Shown here piece after piece: positions 16,979 through 25,562 of a stretch of DNA of 64,000 nucleotides (position 1 is its first letter; every line of letters starts with the position of its first letter). The DNA lies in contig NZ_BDGJ01000010.1 of NCBI RefSeq assembly GCF_002207765.1, forward strand, positions 1 through 64,000, read 5' to 3'. The DNA comes from Calderihabitans maritimus (GTDB lineage Bacteria; Bacillota; KKC1; Calderihabitantales; Calderihabitantaceae). The notes under the pieces are model-generated. The model saw only the letters and a program-made list of their open reading frames with translations. It searched no databases and had not been told where the DNA came from. Both the position numbers and the translations under genes were made by a program.

Positions 16979-18307
16979 ATGCGGGTGTTGTTGGTACAAA
17001 CTCCTTCGGTAGAAGGACCTTCTTCGGAAAAGGTATATCCGATCGGTATTGTTTCTCTGGCCACCCATATTCAGGATAAAGGCTATGAGGTTAGTCTTCT
17101 GGATATGAACGTGGAAAAGGATCCTTTCGGGGCACTAAAGGAGAGAATTTTGAGTTTCCGCCCGGATGTAGTTGGTTTGTCCCTTCGAAATATCGACCCC
17201 CTGGCCAATAAGACCAGTTCGCTGATACCGCCTTTCGTTGCTGCCGTTCGCCTGATTGCCGCCCTTTTGCCTCGAGTATGGATTATTGTAGGAGGCACCG
17301 GATTTTCTCTTTTCCCCGAAAGGTTGATGCGAGAGCTTCCGGAGATTCATTATGGAATTGTGGGTGAGGCAGAAATCTCTTTCCCGGCTCTGCTTTCCTC
17401 TTTAGAAAATCCACCTTTACTTAAAGGGCTTTGCTTCCGGGAAGGAAATAAAGTGCGAGTCATACCGCCTGCTACCGACTACGATATGAACCGATACGTT
17501 CCCCCTGCCAGGCGGTTTCTGAATCCATCCCTTTACCGGGACATTAACAATTACATTCCCTCTATCGGGATTGAGACCAAACGGGGTTGTCCTTTCGCAT
17601 GCGCTTATTGTGTCTACCCGAAACTGCAGGGAAAGAAGTTGCGCTGCCGCCTCCCGGGAGAGGTGGTGGATGAGATGGAGGTCCTGCATAAAGAGTACGG
17701 GATTGAAAGATTTCACTTTACCGACCCCGTCCTCAATATTCCTCCTGGACATCTAGAGGCAATCTGTCAGGAATTGCTCCGGAGGGGATTAAGGGTCCGG
17801 TGGAGCGGCTTTTTGCGAGAGGATCATCTCGATGAAAATAACCTAGCCCTATTTGAGAGGGCAGGATGTGAATGTTTCTTCTTCTCGGCCGACGGGCTTT
17901 GCCAGGAGGCTCTTGATGTTTTAGAAAAAAATCTTACGGAGGCGGATATTTTAAAAGCAGCAGGCCTTGCGGCTCGAAGTGACGTAATAAGCGTATATCA
18001 TTTTATGGTGAATGTGCCTGGGGAGACGGAAAAGACCTGTGAAAAAGGGATGCGTCTTCTCGAACAGATCTATGATTTACATAGTAAGAAAAAAAATTTA
18101 GGAACTGTAGTTCTGAATAATATTCGCATTTTACCGGGAACGCCTATGGAAAAGATGGCCAGACGGCAAGGGGTCATAGGTCCTGAAACTGATCTTCTTT
18201 ACCCTGTCTATTACAATCCAAAGCCTTTTGATACGTTTAGGTACCGTTTGGAAACCCTTCATTTTTGCAGGAATGTGTTTATGTGGCAGGAGGTGAAAGG
18301 AAAATGA
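16979..18307 (+). CDS. bzaD: B12-binding radical SAM methylase BzaD
   Basis: 442 residues from the ATG with GGAG 8 nt upstream; an overlapping GTG at 16970 is possible. Residues ~1-140 form a cobalamin-binding Rossmann domain (PIGIVSLATHIQDKGYEVSLLD). Residues ~190-400 form the radical SAM barrel with KRGCPFACAYC (CX3CX2C). Enzymes of this class move a methyl group from SAM through methylcobalamin to unreactive carbon. In E. limosum, BzaD acts on 5-methoxybenzimidazole to give 5-methoxy-6-methylbenzimidazole. The operon order bzaC-bzaD-bzaE supports the same role here. The stop overlaps the bzaE start (ATGA). Confidence 0.88.
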   Translation: MRVLLVQTPSVEGPSSEKVYPIGIVSLATHIQDKGYEVSLLDMNVEKDPFGALKERILSFRPDVVGLSLRNIDPLANKTSSLIPPFVAAVRLIAALLPRVWIIVGGTGFSLFPERLMRELPEIHYGIVGEAEISFPALLSSLENPPLLKGLCFREGNKVRVIPPATDYDMNRYVPPARRFLNPSLYRDINNYIPSIGIETKRGCPFACAYCVYPKLQGKKLRCRLPGEVVDEMEVLHKEYGIERFHFTDPVLNIPPGHLEAICQELLRRGLRVRWSGFLREDHLDENNLALFERAGCECFFFSADGLCQEALDVLEKNLTEADILKAAGLAARSDVISVYHFMVNVPGETEKTCEKGMRLLEQIYDLHSKKKNLGTVVLNNIRILPGTPMEKMARRQGVIGPETDLLYPVYYNPKPFDTFRYRLETLHFCRNVFMWQEVKGK

Positions 18308-19836
18308 AAATTCTTTTGCTGGAGCATCCCCGGGATCCTTGCCCGGAACGATGTAACGATGTTGCTAATACCCCCCTGTCCTCAAGTCTTCTTACCGGTT
18401 ATGTAGCCGGAATGTTAGAAAGCAGGGGGCATGAAGTGGAGATTGTGGAGGGATATCTGGAGGGGCTTTCCTACGAAGAAATCAGGCAAAGAATTAGGGC
18501 TGTGGAGCCGGACCTTATGGGAGTCCACTTAGTTTACCACTGGAAGATTGATTATGAACTCTTTACTTTTCTAGAACAGTTAAAGCGGGAAGAGTTTCTC
18601 CCCTATATAACCGTTTACGGATTCTATCCTACCTTTGCCTTTGAAGAGATACTACAAGCCTGTCCGGTGATTGATTCAGTTATCCTTGGAGAGCCGGAGT
18701 TAACCTTTGCCGAACTAGCGGAGGTACTGTCAGGGCGGTGTAATTCAATAGATATTGCGGGGCTTGCCCAGAGAGACAAGTATGGCCGGATCCGTTATAC
18801 CCGTCGGAAACCGGTAGAGGATCTCGATCTGCTCCCTTTTCCGGTGCGAACCGAGGCCATGTTCGGCCTTCCTGAAGTAAACATTCAGGGAAGTCGAGGA
18901 TGTTACGGACGCTGTACTTTTTGCTACATCAATCCCTTTTACGGTCAGAGATCTCGGTGGCGTGGAAGAAGTCCCGAAAATATAGTAGCGGAGATAGATA
19001 AGATTATTTCTGAACGAGGAAGAAAGGAATTCTACTTCACCGATCCCAACTTTTTCGGTCCCGGCCAAAAGGGACAAAAAAGAGCCCTTCACCTGGCTTC
19101 GCTGTTAAAACAACGTAACGTGCAATTTGGCATCGAGGCCCGTGTCAATGATATCCACGATGAGACTATCGGAGCGTTGGTGGAGGCAGGTCTCCGCTAC
19201 CTCCTGATTGGCCTCGAAAGCGGAAGAGACCATTCCCTGAAACGGATGAATAAAATGACCACTGTGGCCCAAAATGAAAGGGCGCTCAGGATTCTGCGCC
19301 GACACGGCATCGAACCGAATATCGGATTTATCATGTTTGAACCGGATTCCTCTTTAAAAGATATACGGGCTAACTTTGAGTTTCTCCGCCGAAACGACCT
19401 TTTAAAAAATCTTCCTGTAACGGCTAACGTGCTTTACCACCACCAGATAATTTTGAAAGGAACGCCGGCTTACCAAAGACTTCAGAAGGAAGGACGTTTA
19501 AAAACATTGCCCGCGTCAACTTATGAAGGTATGGCTGCTTTTGCCGACCCGCAGGTAGCTGTTTTAGCCGATATCATGAGGCAAATTACCAATTTTCTTT
19601 TCCGACGTATGGGAAGCATCTGGAGTGGGAGAGAGGAGGAACCTAGGAATGCCCGGGAAAGATATGCCAGGTTAAACCGACTGCTGGTAGAATGGTTTGA
19701 GACTGTTTTGCATGCGTTGGAAATCGGGGAGAAATTTTCGGACGAAGAAAAGGAGGCTTTTGTGGGAAAAGCAAAAAAAGCGATAAATGATATCTTATAT
19801 TTTGATTCTAAAACTCGTTGCTCCAAACAAAGATAA
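18304..19836 (+). CDS. bzaE: B12-binding radical SAM enzyme BzaE
   Basis: 510 residues. The ATG at 18304 has a strong AGGAGGTG upstream and overlaps the bzaD stop, so longer starts are rejected. An N-terminal cobalamin-binding domain (TGYVAGMLESRGHEVEIVEG) precedes a radical SAM domain with SRGCYGRCTFC and a later GLESGRDHSLKRMNK. BzaE performs the last known step of anaerobic 5,6-dimethylbenzimidazole synthesis, replacing the methoxy group with methyl. Its presence implies that the organism makes true vitamin B12-type cobamide, not the 5-methoxybenzimidazolyl form of Moorella. It is the last gene of the operon. Confidence 0.88.
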   Translation: MKILLLEHPRDPCPERCNDVANTPLSSSLLTGYVAGMLESRGHEVEIVEGYLEGLSYEEIRQRIRAVEPDLMGVHLVYHWKIDYELFTFLEQLKREEFLPYITVYGFYPTFAFEEILQACPVIDSVILGEPELTFAELAEVLSGRCNSIDIAGLAQRDKYGRIRYTRRKPVEDLDLLPFPVRTEAMFGLPEVNIQGSRGCYGRCTFCYINPFYGQRSRWRGRSPENIVAEIDKIISERGRKEFYFTDPNFFGPGQKGQKRALHLASLLKQRNVQFGIEARVNDIHDETIGALVEAGLRYLLIGLESGRDHSLKRMNKMTTVAQNERALRILRRHGIEPNIGFIMFEPDSSLKDIRANFEFLRRNDLLKNLPVTANVLYHHQIILKGTPAYQRLQKEGRLKTLPASTYEGMAAFADPQVAVLADIMRQITNFLFRRMGSIWSGREEEPRNARERYARLNRLLVEWFETVLHALEIGEKFSDEEKEAFVGKAKKAINDILYFDSKTRCSKQR

Positions 19837-19878
19837 TGCTTGCATTCAACCGGGTAGTTTCCTGGAGTGAGAAAGAAA

Positions 19879-19899
19879 AAAGCAGCTCGAGGCTGCTTG
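19879..19899 (-). terminator. Terminator of the hydrogenase operon
   Basis: On the minus strand AAGCAGC, a 5-nt loop and GCTGCTT are followed by TTTTCTTTC, just beyond the cytochrome b stop. A-rich sequence on the other side may let it also stop transcripts leaving bzaE on the plus strand. Confidence 0.75.
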
Positions 19900-19910
19900 A
19901 AAAAGATTAT

Positions 19911-20495
19911 TTATTTAACTTTGATTTTTCCGGTGAAGATCGCTTGAAGTTTGGCCATATCTTCGGTAAGTACCAGGTAAAGGTGGAGCGGTACAGTTAC
20001 AGCGAAAACGACGGAGCCCAAGTAAATAATTACGCGATAGGTGTTGAGCATGCGAAAGATTGGATGAATTTGTACAAAAAAGTCTGGAGCATACAAAATC
20101 AAACCGCTGATAATGGTTGCCAGGTTGGTAAGAAACCACAGGGTAAAAAGCAGTTTTTGCCCCGGGTTGTACTTGCCGTAGGGTGGATGAGTGCTGGTCA
20201 GGAAAAATATATACTTGAACAGGCTGGGCAGGTTTTTTACATCACTGGGTAAGAATAAGACATCCTTGTAAGTTTTGGTGGCCACATAGTAGTAAACATA
20301 TAGAATAAAATTGAAAATAAAGATGAAACCAAAAAGAAAGTGAAGTTTGCGCACGGTTCTCATTGGCACCACTAAGTTTTCATAGGGAGCGGCCAGGTAA
20401 AAACCGGTGAAGGTTAAAATAATCACGGCAAAAAATTGTACCCAGTGAAAAATTCTGTTGGGTAAAGGCTGGCGGAGCTTGGTTAATTGGATCAT
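19911..20495 (-). CDS. [NiFe] hydrogenase cytochrome b subunit
   Basis: 194 residues with four or five hydrophobic helices: residues ~14-36, ~50-70, ~105-125, ~145-165. Several His lie in or beside the helices (RIFHWVQF, RKLHFLFG, TVPLHLYLVL), as expected for di-haem cytochrome b of the HyaC/HydC/HupC group. It would take electrons from the hydrogenase small subunit and pass them to menaquinone in the membrane. It follows the large-subunit gene by 11 bp in the order small, large, cytochrome b, the usual order of group 1 uptake hydrogenases. The protein is a little shorter than HyaC (about 235 aa). Confidence 0.85.
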   Translation of the reverse strand: MIQLTKLRQPLPNRIFHWVQFFAVIILTFTGFYLAAPYENLVVPMRTVRKLHFLFGFIFIFNFILYVYYYVATKTYKDVLFLPSDVKNLPSLFKYIFFLTSTHPPYGKYNPGQKLLFTLWFLTNLATIISGLILYAPDFFVQIHPIFRMLNTYRVIIYLGSVVFAVTVPLHLYLVLTEDMAKLQAIFTGKIKVK

Positions 20496-20506
20496 ATATG
20501 TTCCCC

Positions 20507-21913
20507 CTAAATTCTATATTGCATCATGGAACCCTTAGCCTGGATAAGGTGGACTGCACAGGTAAAGCAGGGGTCGAAAGAACGGATAACTCGGCCTACC
20601 TCGATGAGATGGTCGGGATTCTCTACAGGAGTTCCTACTAGGGCTTCCTCTACCGGACCTCGTCTTCCCTGGTCATCTCGAGGGGAAAAATTCCAGGCGG
20701 TTGGTGTCACTATTTGATAACGGCTAATCCTTCCCCCTTTTATCTCTATCCAGTGGGCCAAAGCTCCTCGCATAGCATCTGTAAACCCTGCTCCTACACC
20801 GCTCTCCTTAACTTCGTAAGGAAGGAGGCTCAGCTCCGCAGGTGTCAACTGCATGAGCCATTCCTGCATCAAATTTCCGACCTTGGCCGCCTCCAGTACC
20901 CGGGCTTTGATGCGGTCCATGACGGAGATACCTTGGCGGTAGTCGCCGGAAATCCAGCCGCGGGCGAGGGGACCCGTTTCCATAGCTATTCCCTGGTAGC
21001 GGGGTGCCTTGACCCAGGAATAGGCACCGGGTTTATCCATGGAAGGATAAGTTTTTCCCTTACCGGGATGTTCTACCTCTTTGTCTGCCTCATACCAGGA
21101 ATAAGTAATAGCTTCGGTTATGTACGAAGGGTCGAGTTTTTTAACCGACGGTTGTCCGTCCAGTATAATTCCCGCTGGGAAATGTCTTTCTTGACTGTTA
21201 GGTTTGGGGAAATACCCGTAACTCAGGAAATTCCCGTATCCTCTGCCTATTTGAAAGTATTCCGGGTAATAATGGGCAATAGTCTCCACATCGAAAATCA
21301 TCTTTTCCTGGATAAATTCCACCAAGTCATCTAAAAGCGCTTTAAAGCGGCTTACGCGATCCGAAGTGGGAGGTACGCTTACTCCAGTAGGATATATTGC
21401 CTGCTGGTGAGGGGCTTTGCCTCCAAAAATGGCGAGCATTTGGTGGGCTTTGGCGCTGAGTTCTACCCCTTGCCAGTAATGCTGCATCAGCTGGTCGTTG
21501 ACTTTTGACGGTAGGCGAAAGTCGTTGCCGGTTCGAGGTACAAACGGAGGGACATCCGGTCCTTTTACATAGTCGGGTAAAATTAATACGTAGAAGTGGC
21601 GAAGGTGGTTTTGTAAAACATCGGCTCCGTGAATGAGATTTTGTAGTAGGGTTCCATTAGGAGGAGTTTGCAAATTGAAAGCATCCTGCAGGGCATAGGC
21701 TGCGGCTATCGCATGAGCGGAAGAGCATATGCCGCATATACGCTGCGTAAAAAAAAATGCATCCCTGGGGTCCCGTCCCCGCATCATTTGTTCGAAGCCG
21801 CGATATAAGACACCGGCGCAGTAGGCATCTACTACTTTTCCCCCGGAAATTTCGATTTCTACAGAGAGAGGTTCGTGGACGCGGGTCACCGGAAAGAGCC
21901 TCTTCCTGGCCAT
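20507..21913 (-). CDS. [NiFe] hydrogenase large subunit
   Basis: 468 residues with AAAGGAG before the ATG. The two active-site motifs are present: RICGICSSAHA near residue 58 and DPCFTCAVH near the C-terminus, giving the four Cys that hold the NiFe centre. After the last His, 13 residues remain, the peptide normally removed by a maturation protease once nickel is inserted. Together with the Tat-exported small subunit it oxidises H2 on the outer face of the membrane. No hyp maturation genes or dedicated protease are in the window, so they must lie elsewhere. Confidence 0.93.
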   Translation of the reverse strand: MARKRLFPVTRVHEPLSVEIEISGGKVVDAYCAGVLYRGFEQMMRGRDPRDAFFFTQRICGICSSAHAIAAAYALQDAFNLQTPPNGTLLQNLIHGADVLQNHLRHFYVLILPDYVKGPDVPPFVPRTGNDFRLPSKVNDQLMQHYWQGVELSAKAHQMLAIFGGKAPHQQAIYPTGVSVPPTSDRVSRFKALLDDLVEFIQEKMIFDVETIAHYYPEYFQIGRGYGNFLSYGYFPKPNSQERHFPAGIILDGQPSVKKLDPSYITEAITYSWYEADKEVEHPGKGKTYPSMDKPGAYSWVKAPRYQGIAMETGPLARGWISGDYRQGISVMDRIKARVLEAAKVGNLMQEWLMQLTPAELSLLPYEVKESGVGAGFTDAMRGALAHWIEIKGGRISRYQIVTPTAWNFSPRDDQGRRGPVEEALVGTPVENPDHLIEVGRVIRSFDPCFTCAVHLIQAKGSMMQYRI

Positions 21914-21928
21914 GGTAACTGCTCCTTT

Positions 21929-23134
21929 CTATTTCTTGTCTGAAGCCTGGTTTTCATCGTCTTGCAGGGCCTGAGGAGTTTTTTGTGGTTGCAATTCCTT
22001 GCGGAACGCTTCTTGACTGTCCAAAATCCGATTGAGCTTTTCCATTATTTGGTCTTCGGGCATCCGGGCCGGGAGACTAGTTTTTTCCTTGGTGCCGTCA
22101 GTCATATTTTTACCGATCCGCCCGCTTATGATCGAAGCGGTGAGGTGGGTAGTAATTCCGACGGCGGTTAATCCCCCGAGGGCTTTGGCGATGCGCGAAG
22201 GGGAAGTTACCACCCCGGGGAGACGGATGTCAGGCAGATGTTGGAAAAAAGGGCTCATGCCGTCGGGAAAATCGGGACTGGCACAGCCAATACAGGGACT
22301 GTTGGCTCCTACCGGCCAGTTGACATGGTTGTTCCACTGGCGTTTGGGACAGTCGGCGTACGTTACCGGGCCCTTGCAGCCGAGCCGGTACATACAGCCC
22401 GCCTGGCCTGGTTGTTCGGCGAAAATACCGTTTTCAAAATACTGGCGCCGCGTACATAGGTCGTGAATAGTCTTACCGTAAAACATCACGGGGCGTCCTA
22501 CGGCATCTAGTTCCGGCAGGCCGTAGTAAAGGAGGTGTACCAGTGTCCCAACTATCCAGTCGGGGTGGGCAGGACATCCCGGAACGTTGATTACCGGGCG
22601 TTGCAAGAATTCTCCCACGCCTATCGAACCGGAAGGATTGGGGTAAGCTGCAGCCGGTCCGCCGTGAGTGGCGCAGGTCCCAACGGGCATTACGTACTTA
22701 GCCTCCTGACCTACCCAGCGAATGACCTCCATTCCCGTGCGAAAGTCATTCTCTTTTCCCGGAAGCACATAATTGTACTTACCGTGGTCACGGGTAACTA
22801 CGGCACCCTCCACTATGAGAATAAATTCACCGCGATATTTTTGAACCGCTTCTTCCAGAGCATCAACTGCCTGTTTTCCCTGCGCGGTGAGGAAGAGCCA
22901 GTGGTACCGGAGATCAACAATGTCCAGCAAAATTTTTTTGAGCCCGGGGTCTATAGAGTTATCCAGGGAAATAGAATTGCCGGTACAGGTGCCTGCCTCT
23001 ATCCAAACTACAGGCAATTTTTGTATTTTACCTGCGGATAAGGCCTCTGCCAGGTCGTTGAGTAAAAATTGGGCTAAGCTAAAAGCCAAACCGCTTTGCA
23101 TGCACAGCTTAAGGAATTTTCTCCGGGTAAGCAT
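21929..23134 (-). CDS. [NiFe] hydrogenase small subunit, Tat-exported, unusual proximal cluster
   Basis: 401 residues. The twin-arginine signal TRRKFLKLCMQSG at the N-terminus carries the folded dimer across the membrane. The proximal-cluster motif reads CTGNSIS, so the second Cys of the usual CTGC is Asn; the other proximal ligands (VGTCATHGG, PGCPAHPDW) are kept. Distal ligands (TIHDLC, then GCMYRLGC) and the medial set (YADCP, PCIGC) are normal. A C-terminal stretch near residue 330 could be the membrane anchor, after which a long polar Gln/Lys-rich tail follows. First core gene of the operon; the large subunit follows 15 bp on. Confidence 0.9.
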   Translation of the reverse strand: MLTRRKFLKLCMQSGLAFSLAQFLLNDLAEALSAGKIQKLPVVWIEAGTCTGNSISLDNSIDPGLKKILLDIVDLRYHWLFLTAQGKQAVDALEEAVQKYRGEFILIVEGAVVTRDHGKYNYVLPGKENDFRTGMEVIRWVGQEAKYVMPVGTCATHGGPAAAYPNPSGSIGVGEFLQRPVINVPGCPAHPDWIVGTLVHLLYYGLPELDAVGRPVMFYGKTIHDLCTRRQYFENGIFAEQPGQAGCMYRLGCKGPVTYADCPKRQWNNHVNWPVGANSPCIGCASPDFPDGMSPFFQHLPDIRLPGVVTSPSRIAKALGGLTAVGITTHLTASIISGRIGKNMTDGTKEKTSLPARMPEDQIMEKLNRILDSQEAFRKELQPQKTPQALQDDENQASDKK

Positions 23135-23147
23135 AACATCACCTTGG

Positions 23148-23651
23148 TTAAGTTTTTGGCTTGTTTAAAGAGCTCAGGGCAGTGCCGGCGGCTATAACAG
23201 CAGTCGTGAGCAGAACCCAGATGCTGCCCAATACTGCCGTATAAAATCCGATAACCTGGTACCCGGTGGTTTCCAGGAAAATTCCCAAAGGCATGATAAA
23301 ACTACCCAATACGTAAAGATAGGCTACTGCCTTCATGAAATTAAAGTTAAACGTTATATTGTCGGTAAATAAGGACAAGATCATACCCAGCAATCCTAAG
23401 AGCGTAAGATGACTGTGGACACTCCGGTGCTGATCCATCGTTTCCTGGGTCCTTTCTGCTTTTACCAACCATTTTTCCGCCTGCCGGAGTTCTTCCCGGG
23501 TAGCCATCTCCACCACCATTTTCATATTTTGCAGGCGGGTATCCCTGATATCAGAAAGAACCAAAATGGCATATAGTGATCCGTAGATTATTCCGGCTAG
23601 TGTTAAAGCCATTCCTCCCCAAAAAAGGATTTTGGAAATATAAGTCTTAAT
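23148..23651 (-). CDS. Membrane protein of the hydrogenase operon, possible ATT start
   Basis: Four hydrophobic helices flank a charged central segment, and there is no recognised family. The first ATG (23612) has its purine stretch only one or two bases away. Thirteen codons upstream, an in-frame ATT at 23651 has a perfect AGGAGGG at 7-nt spacing, and the intervening codons extend the first TM helix naturally. No ATG, GTG or TTG occurs in that interval. I therefore list the ATT start, a rare type known from infC; the protein would be 167 residues. It is 13 bp upstream of the small-subunit gene, so likely a hydrogenase accessory or assembly partner. Confidence 0.6.
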   Translation of the reverse strand: MKTYISKILFWGGMALTLAGIIYGSLYAILVLSDIRDTRLQNMKMVVEMATREELRQAEKWLVKAERTQETMDQHRSVHSHLTLLGLLGMILSLFTDNITFNFNFMKAVAYLYVLGSFIMPLGIFLETTGYQVIGFYTAVLGSIWVLLTTAVIAAGTALSSLNKPKT

Positions 23652-23725
23652 GGCCGTTCCCTCCTGTCATTTGACTCCATTAATTATTGTTTATTAATGG
23701 TTTAGTACTTATGTATTGACATAAA

Positions 23726-23745
23726 AAAACAGGGTTTAAACCCTG
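23726..23745 (-). terminator. Terminator after the methyltransferase gene
   Basis: On the minus strand CAGGGTTTAAACCCTG, a self-complementary hairpin, is followed by TTTTTTT, directly after the stop at 23752. It separates this gene from the hydrogenase operon. Confidence 0.8.
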
Positions 23746-23751
23746 CTGGAA

Positions 23752-24915
23752 TTAAAAGGGAGAAAATGTTCCTCTTTTAAGTCCTTTCAGCTTAGGTTTT
23801 GATATCCCCTTATGTTGAATTAGCACTTTAAAAACATTTCCTAAACCCTCGGGCATTATTAATTTTTTCACGGCCAGACCCATTTTATAGGCTTCCTGAA
23901 AATTGTCCAAAGTTTGGCGGATTTCTTCAAGTTTTTCCAGGATCCCCAGATTGATAAGAAAGCGGGACTGGGTGGTAAAGCCGGTAAACTCCAGCCCAAC
24001 CTTTTCCCCATATTTCACCAGGGCGGAAAAATCTACATGAGCAGTAATATCCTGTTCTCCAATCAAGGTATAGGGATTCTGGTGGGCTTGATGACGGTGA
24101 TAGCACATTAAAGTTCCGGTAGTTCTTTGAGGTCCGTAGAGCTCTCGAGCGGGGAAACCATAGTCGATCGTAATTAGAAATCCCTGGAGGAGTTTTCCTG
24201 CTATTTGTTCCAGCCAATCCAACATCACCAGGTTTATCTCTGCTATTTGGCCTTCTTCCAGTTTTATCTCTAGTTCCTGGAGATATTGCTCCAGCTTAGG
24301 AGTAAAAGGAGGGCCAAGAATTTCCAAGAATCTGCCTTGCTCATCGACAGTAACATAAATTTCTTTCAGGCGTCCTCCTACCTGTCTTACCCGGTGAACG
24401 GGAAAAGCGTCCACCAGTTCGTTGGAAAAAATACAACCGCAAAAACCTTGACCTCCGTGTATCTGATCCAAATTTTCTACCCATTGAACTGAGTTTGGAA
24501 GGAGAGATAACTGATTCAACAGTTTTCTTTGCTCTGCAGCCAGATGCTGGCTGGTTTCTATAATAAAATATTTCATGTAGCTGGCAAGTTCCGGGGCATT
24601 TTCGGATAAATACTTCAAAATATCGTAAGCTAAAAAACCTTTTCCGGCACCAAATTCAACTACTACGAAAGGGTCTGCCGGCAAAAGGTGGGCCATTTCT
24701 AGTAACTGTTCGGCCAGCATTTGGCCGAAAATAGAATGAACATGGGGACTGGTGTAAAAATCTCCTTGGCGGCCGATGGTCAATTTGGCGGAGTTGTAAT
24801 AGCCAAGCTCCGGATAGTAAAGAGCCATTTCCATGAACTGGGCAAATGAAATTTTACCTTTTTTCCTTATCCGCTCCGAAATAATTTGACCGAGAGGTGT
24901 AACCGACAAAGACAT
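23752..24915 (-). CDS. SAM-dependent methyltransferase, MidA/NDUFAF7 (DUF185) family
   Basis: 387 residues from the ATG with AGAAGG upstream. The start ISFAQFMEMALYYPELGYYN and the following GDFYTSPHVHSIFGQMLAEQL are signatures of the DUF185 family, as is VVEFGAGKGFLAYDIL (SAM loop) near residue 86. The mitochondrial relative NDUFAF7 dimethylates an Arg of complex I; bacterial members are mostly uncharacterised. No Nuo genes lie nearby. The gene is single, bounded by its own terminator, and divergent from a set of small plus-strand genes. Confidence 0.85.
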   Translation of the reverse strand: MSLSVTPLGQIISERIRKKGKISFAQFMEMALYYPELGYYNSAKLTIGRQGDFYTSPHVHSIFGQMLAEQLLEMAHLLPADPFVVVEFGAGKGFLAYDILKYLSENAPELASYMKYFIIETSQHLAAEQRKLLNQLSLLPNSVQWVENLDQIHGGQGFCGCIFSNELVDAFPVHRVRQVGGRLKEIYVTVDEQGRFLEILGPPFTPKLEQYLQELEIKLEEGQIAEINLVMLDWLEQIAGKLLQGFLITIDYGFPARELYGPQRTTGTLMCYHRHQAHQNPYTLIGEQDITAHVDFSALVKYGEKVGLEFTGFTTQSRFLINLGILEKLEEIRQTLDNFQEAYKMGLAVKKLIMPEGLGNVFKVLIQHKGISKPKLKGLKRGTFSPF

Positions 24916-24992
24916 CACCTTCTCTCAGGTTTTTACATATTTTTATTGGTACGAGTTATACTAAACAAAAAAGTTTGCAGGAGGTAAATGAA

Positions 24993-25154
24993 ATGACCGA
25001 GTTCATCGATAATGCCGAGGACAGTTTCAAGTGTGCGCGGTGCGGAAATACCTTCCCCATTTACGGTAATTCCCCGGCCAGATGCCCTATCTGTGGTTTT
25101 CAGTGTACGGCAGAAACCTGCTCACCGGTAGATGCATCGGACGAAGGGTACTGA
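24993..25154 (+). CDS. Small zinc-ribbon (rubredoxin-like) protein, 53 aa
   Basis: The ATG at 24993 follows GCAGGAGGT. The peptide carries CARCG and, about 14 residues later, CPICG, a classical two-knuckle zinc ribbon or rubredoxin-like site. Two further Cys follow (FQC, ETC), and the tail is acidic. Such small proteins bind zinc or iron; no partner is evident. It is the first of three plus-strand genes with strong ribosome sites. Confidence 0.7.
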   Translation: MTEFIDNAEDSFKCARCGNTFPIYGNSPARCPICGFQCTAETCSPVDASDEGY

Positions 25155-25169
25155 AAAGGAGGATAATCA

Positions 25170-25382
25170 GTGGTTGATGCCAGAAAAACTAACAAAAAAG
25201 AAGAACCCCGTAAACATTATAAAGACCTGGCTTTGGTACCGGAACTGACTGGTTCCGGGACTATGATCAATCTTGATGCTCATTCCGAACCGCCGGAAGC
25301 GCCCAAAAATTGGGTTCCTAATACTCCGGAGGAACGGAAAAAACATGAAAAGGGAGAAAAGGGAAAACCGCGGCCCGAATAA
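25170..25382 (+). CDS. Small hydrophilic protein, 70 aa
   Basis: The GTG start has AAAGGAGG at good spacing, 15 bp after the zinc-ribbon gene. The product is charged, rich in Lys, Glu and Pro, and likely disordered, with a short non-polar patch in the middle. No family is recognised. The spacing and ribosome site suggest it is translated as part of the same transcript. Confidence 0.5.
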   Translation: MVDARKTNKKEEPRKHYKDLALVPELTGSGTMINLDAHSEPPEAPKNWVPNTPEERKKHEKGEKGKPRPE

Positions 25383-25562
25383 TTGGGAGATAAACTACGG
25401 TATAATTTATACTCAAATTATATGCAAAAGAAAGAAGGATGTCCAATTAGCATAATTTTCACAAACATTTTAACATTAAAACATTTTTGTGAAAGATTGC
25501 ACAAACTGTTTTGTCTCCTTATAATAAAAGTAGAGGAAAATGAACGTAGGAGGGGAGCGGGT

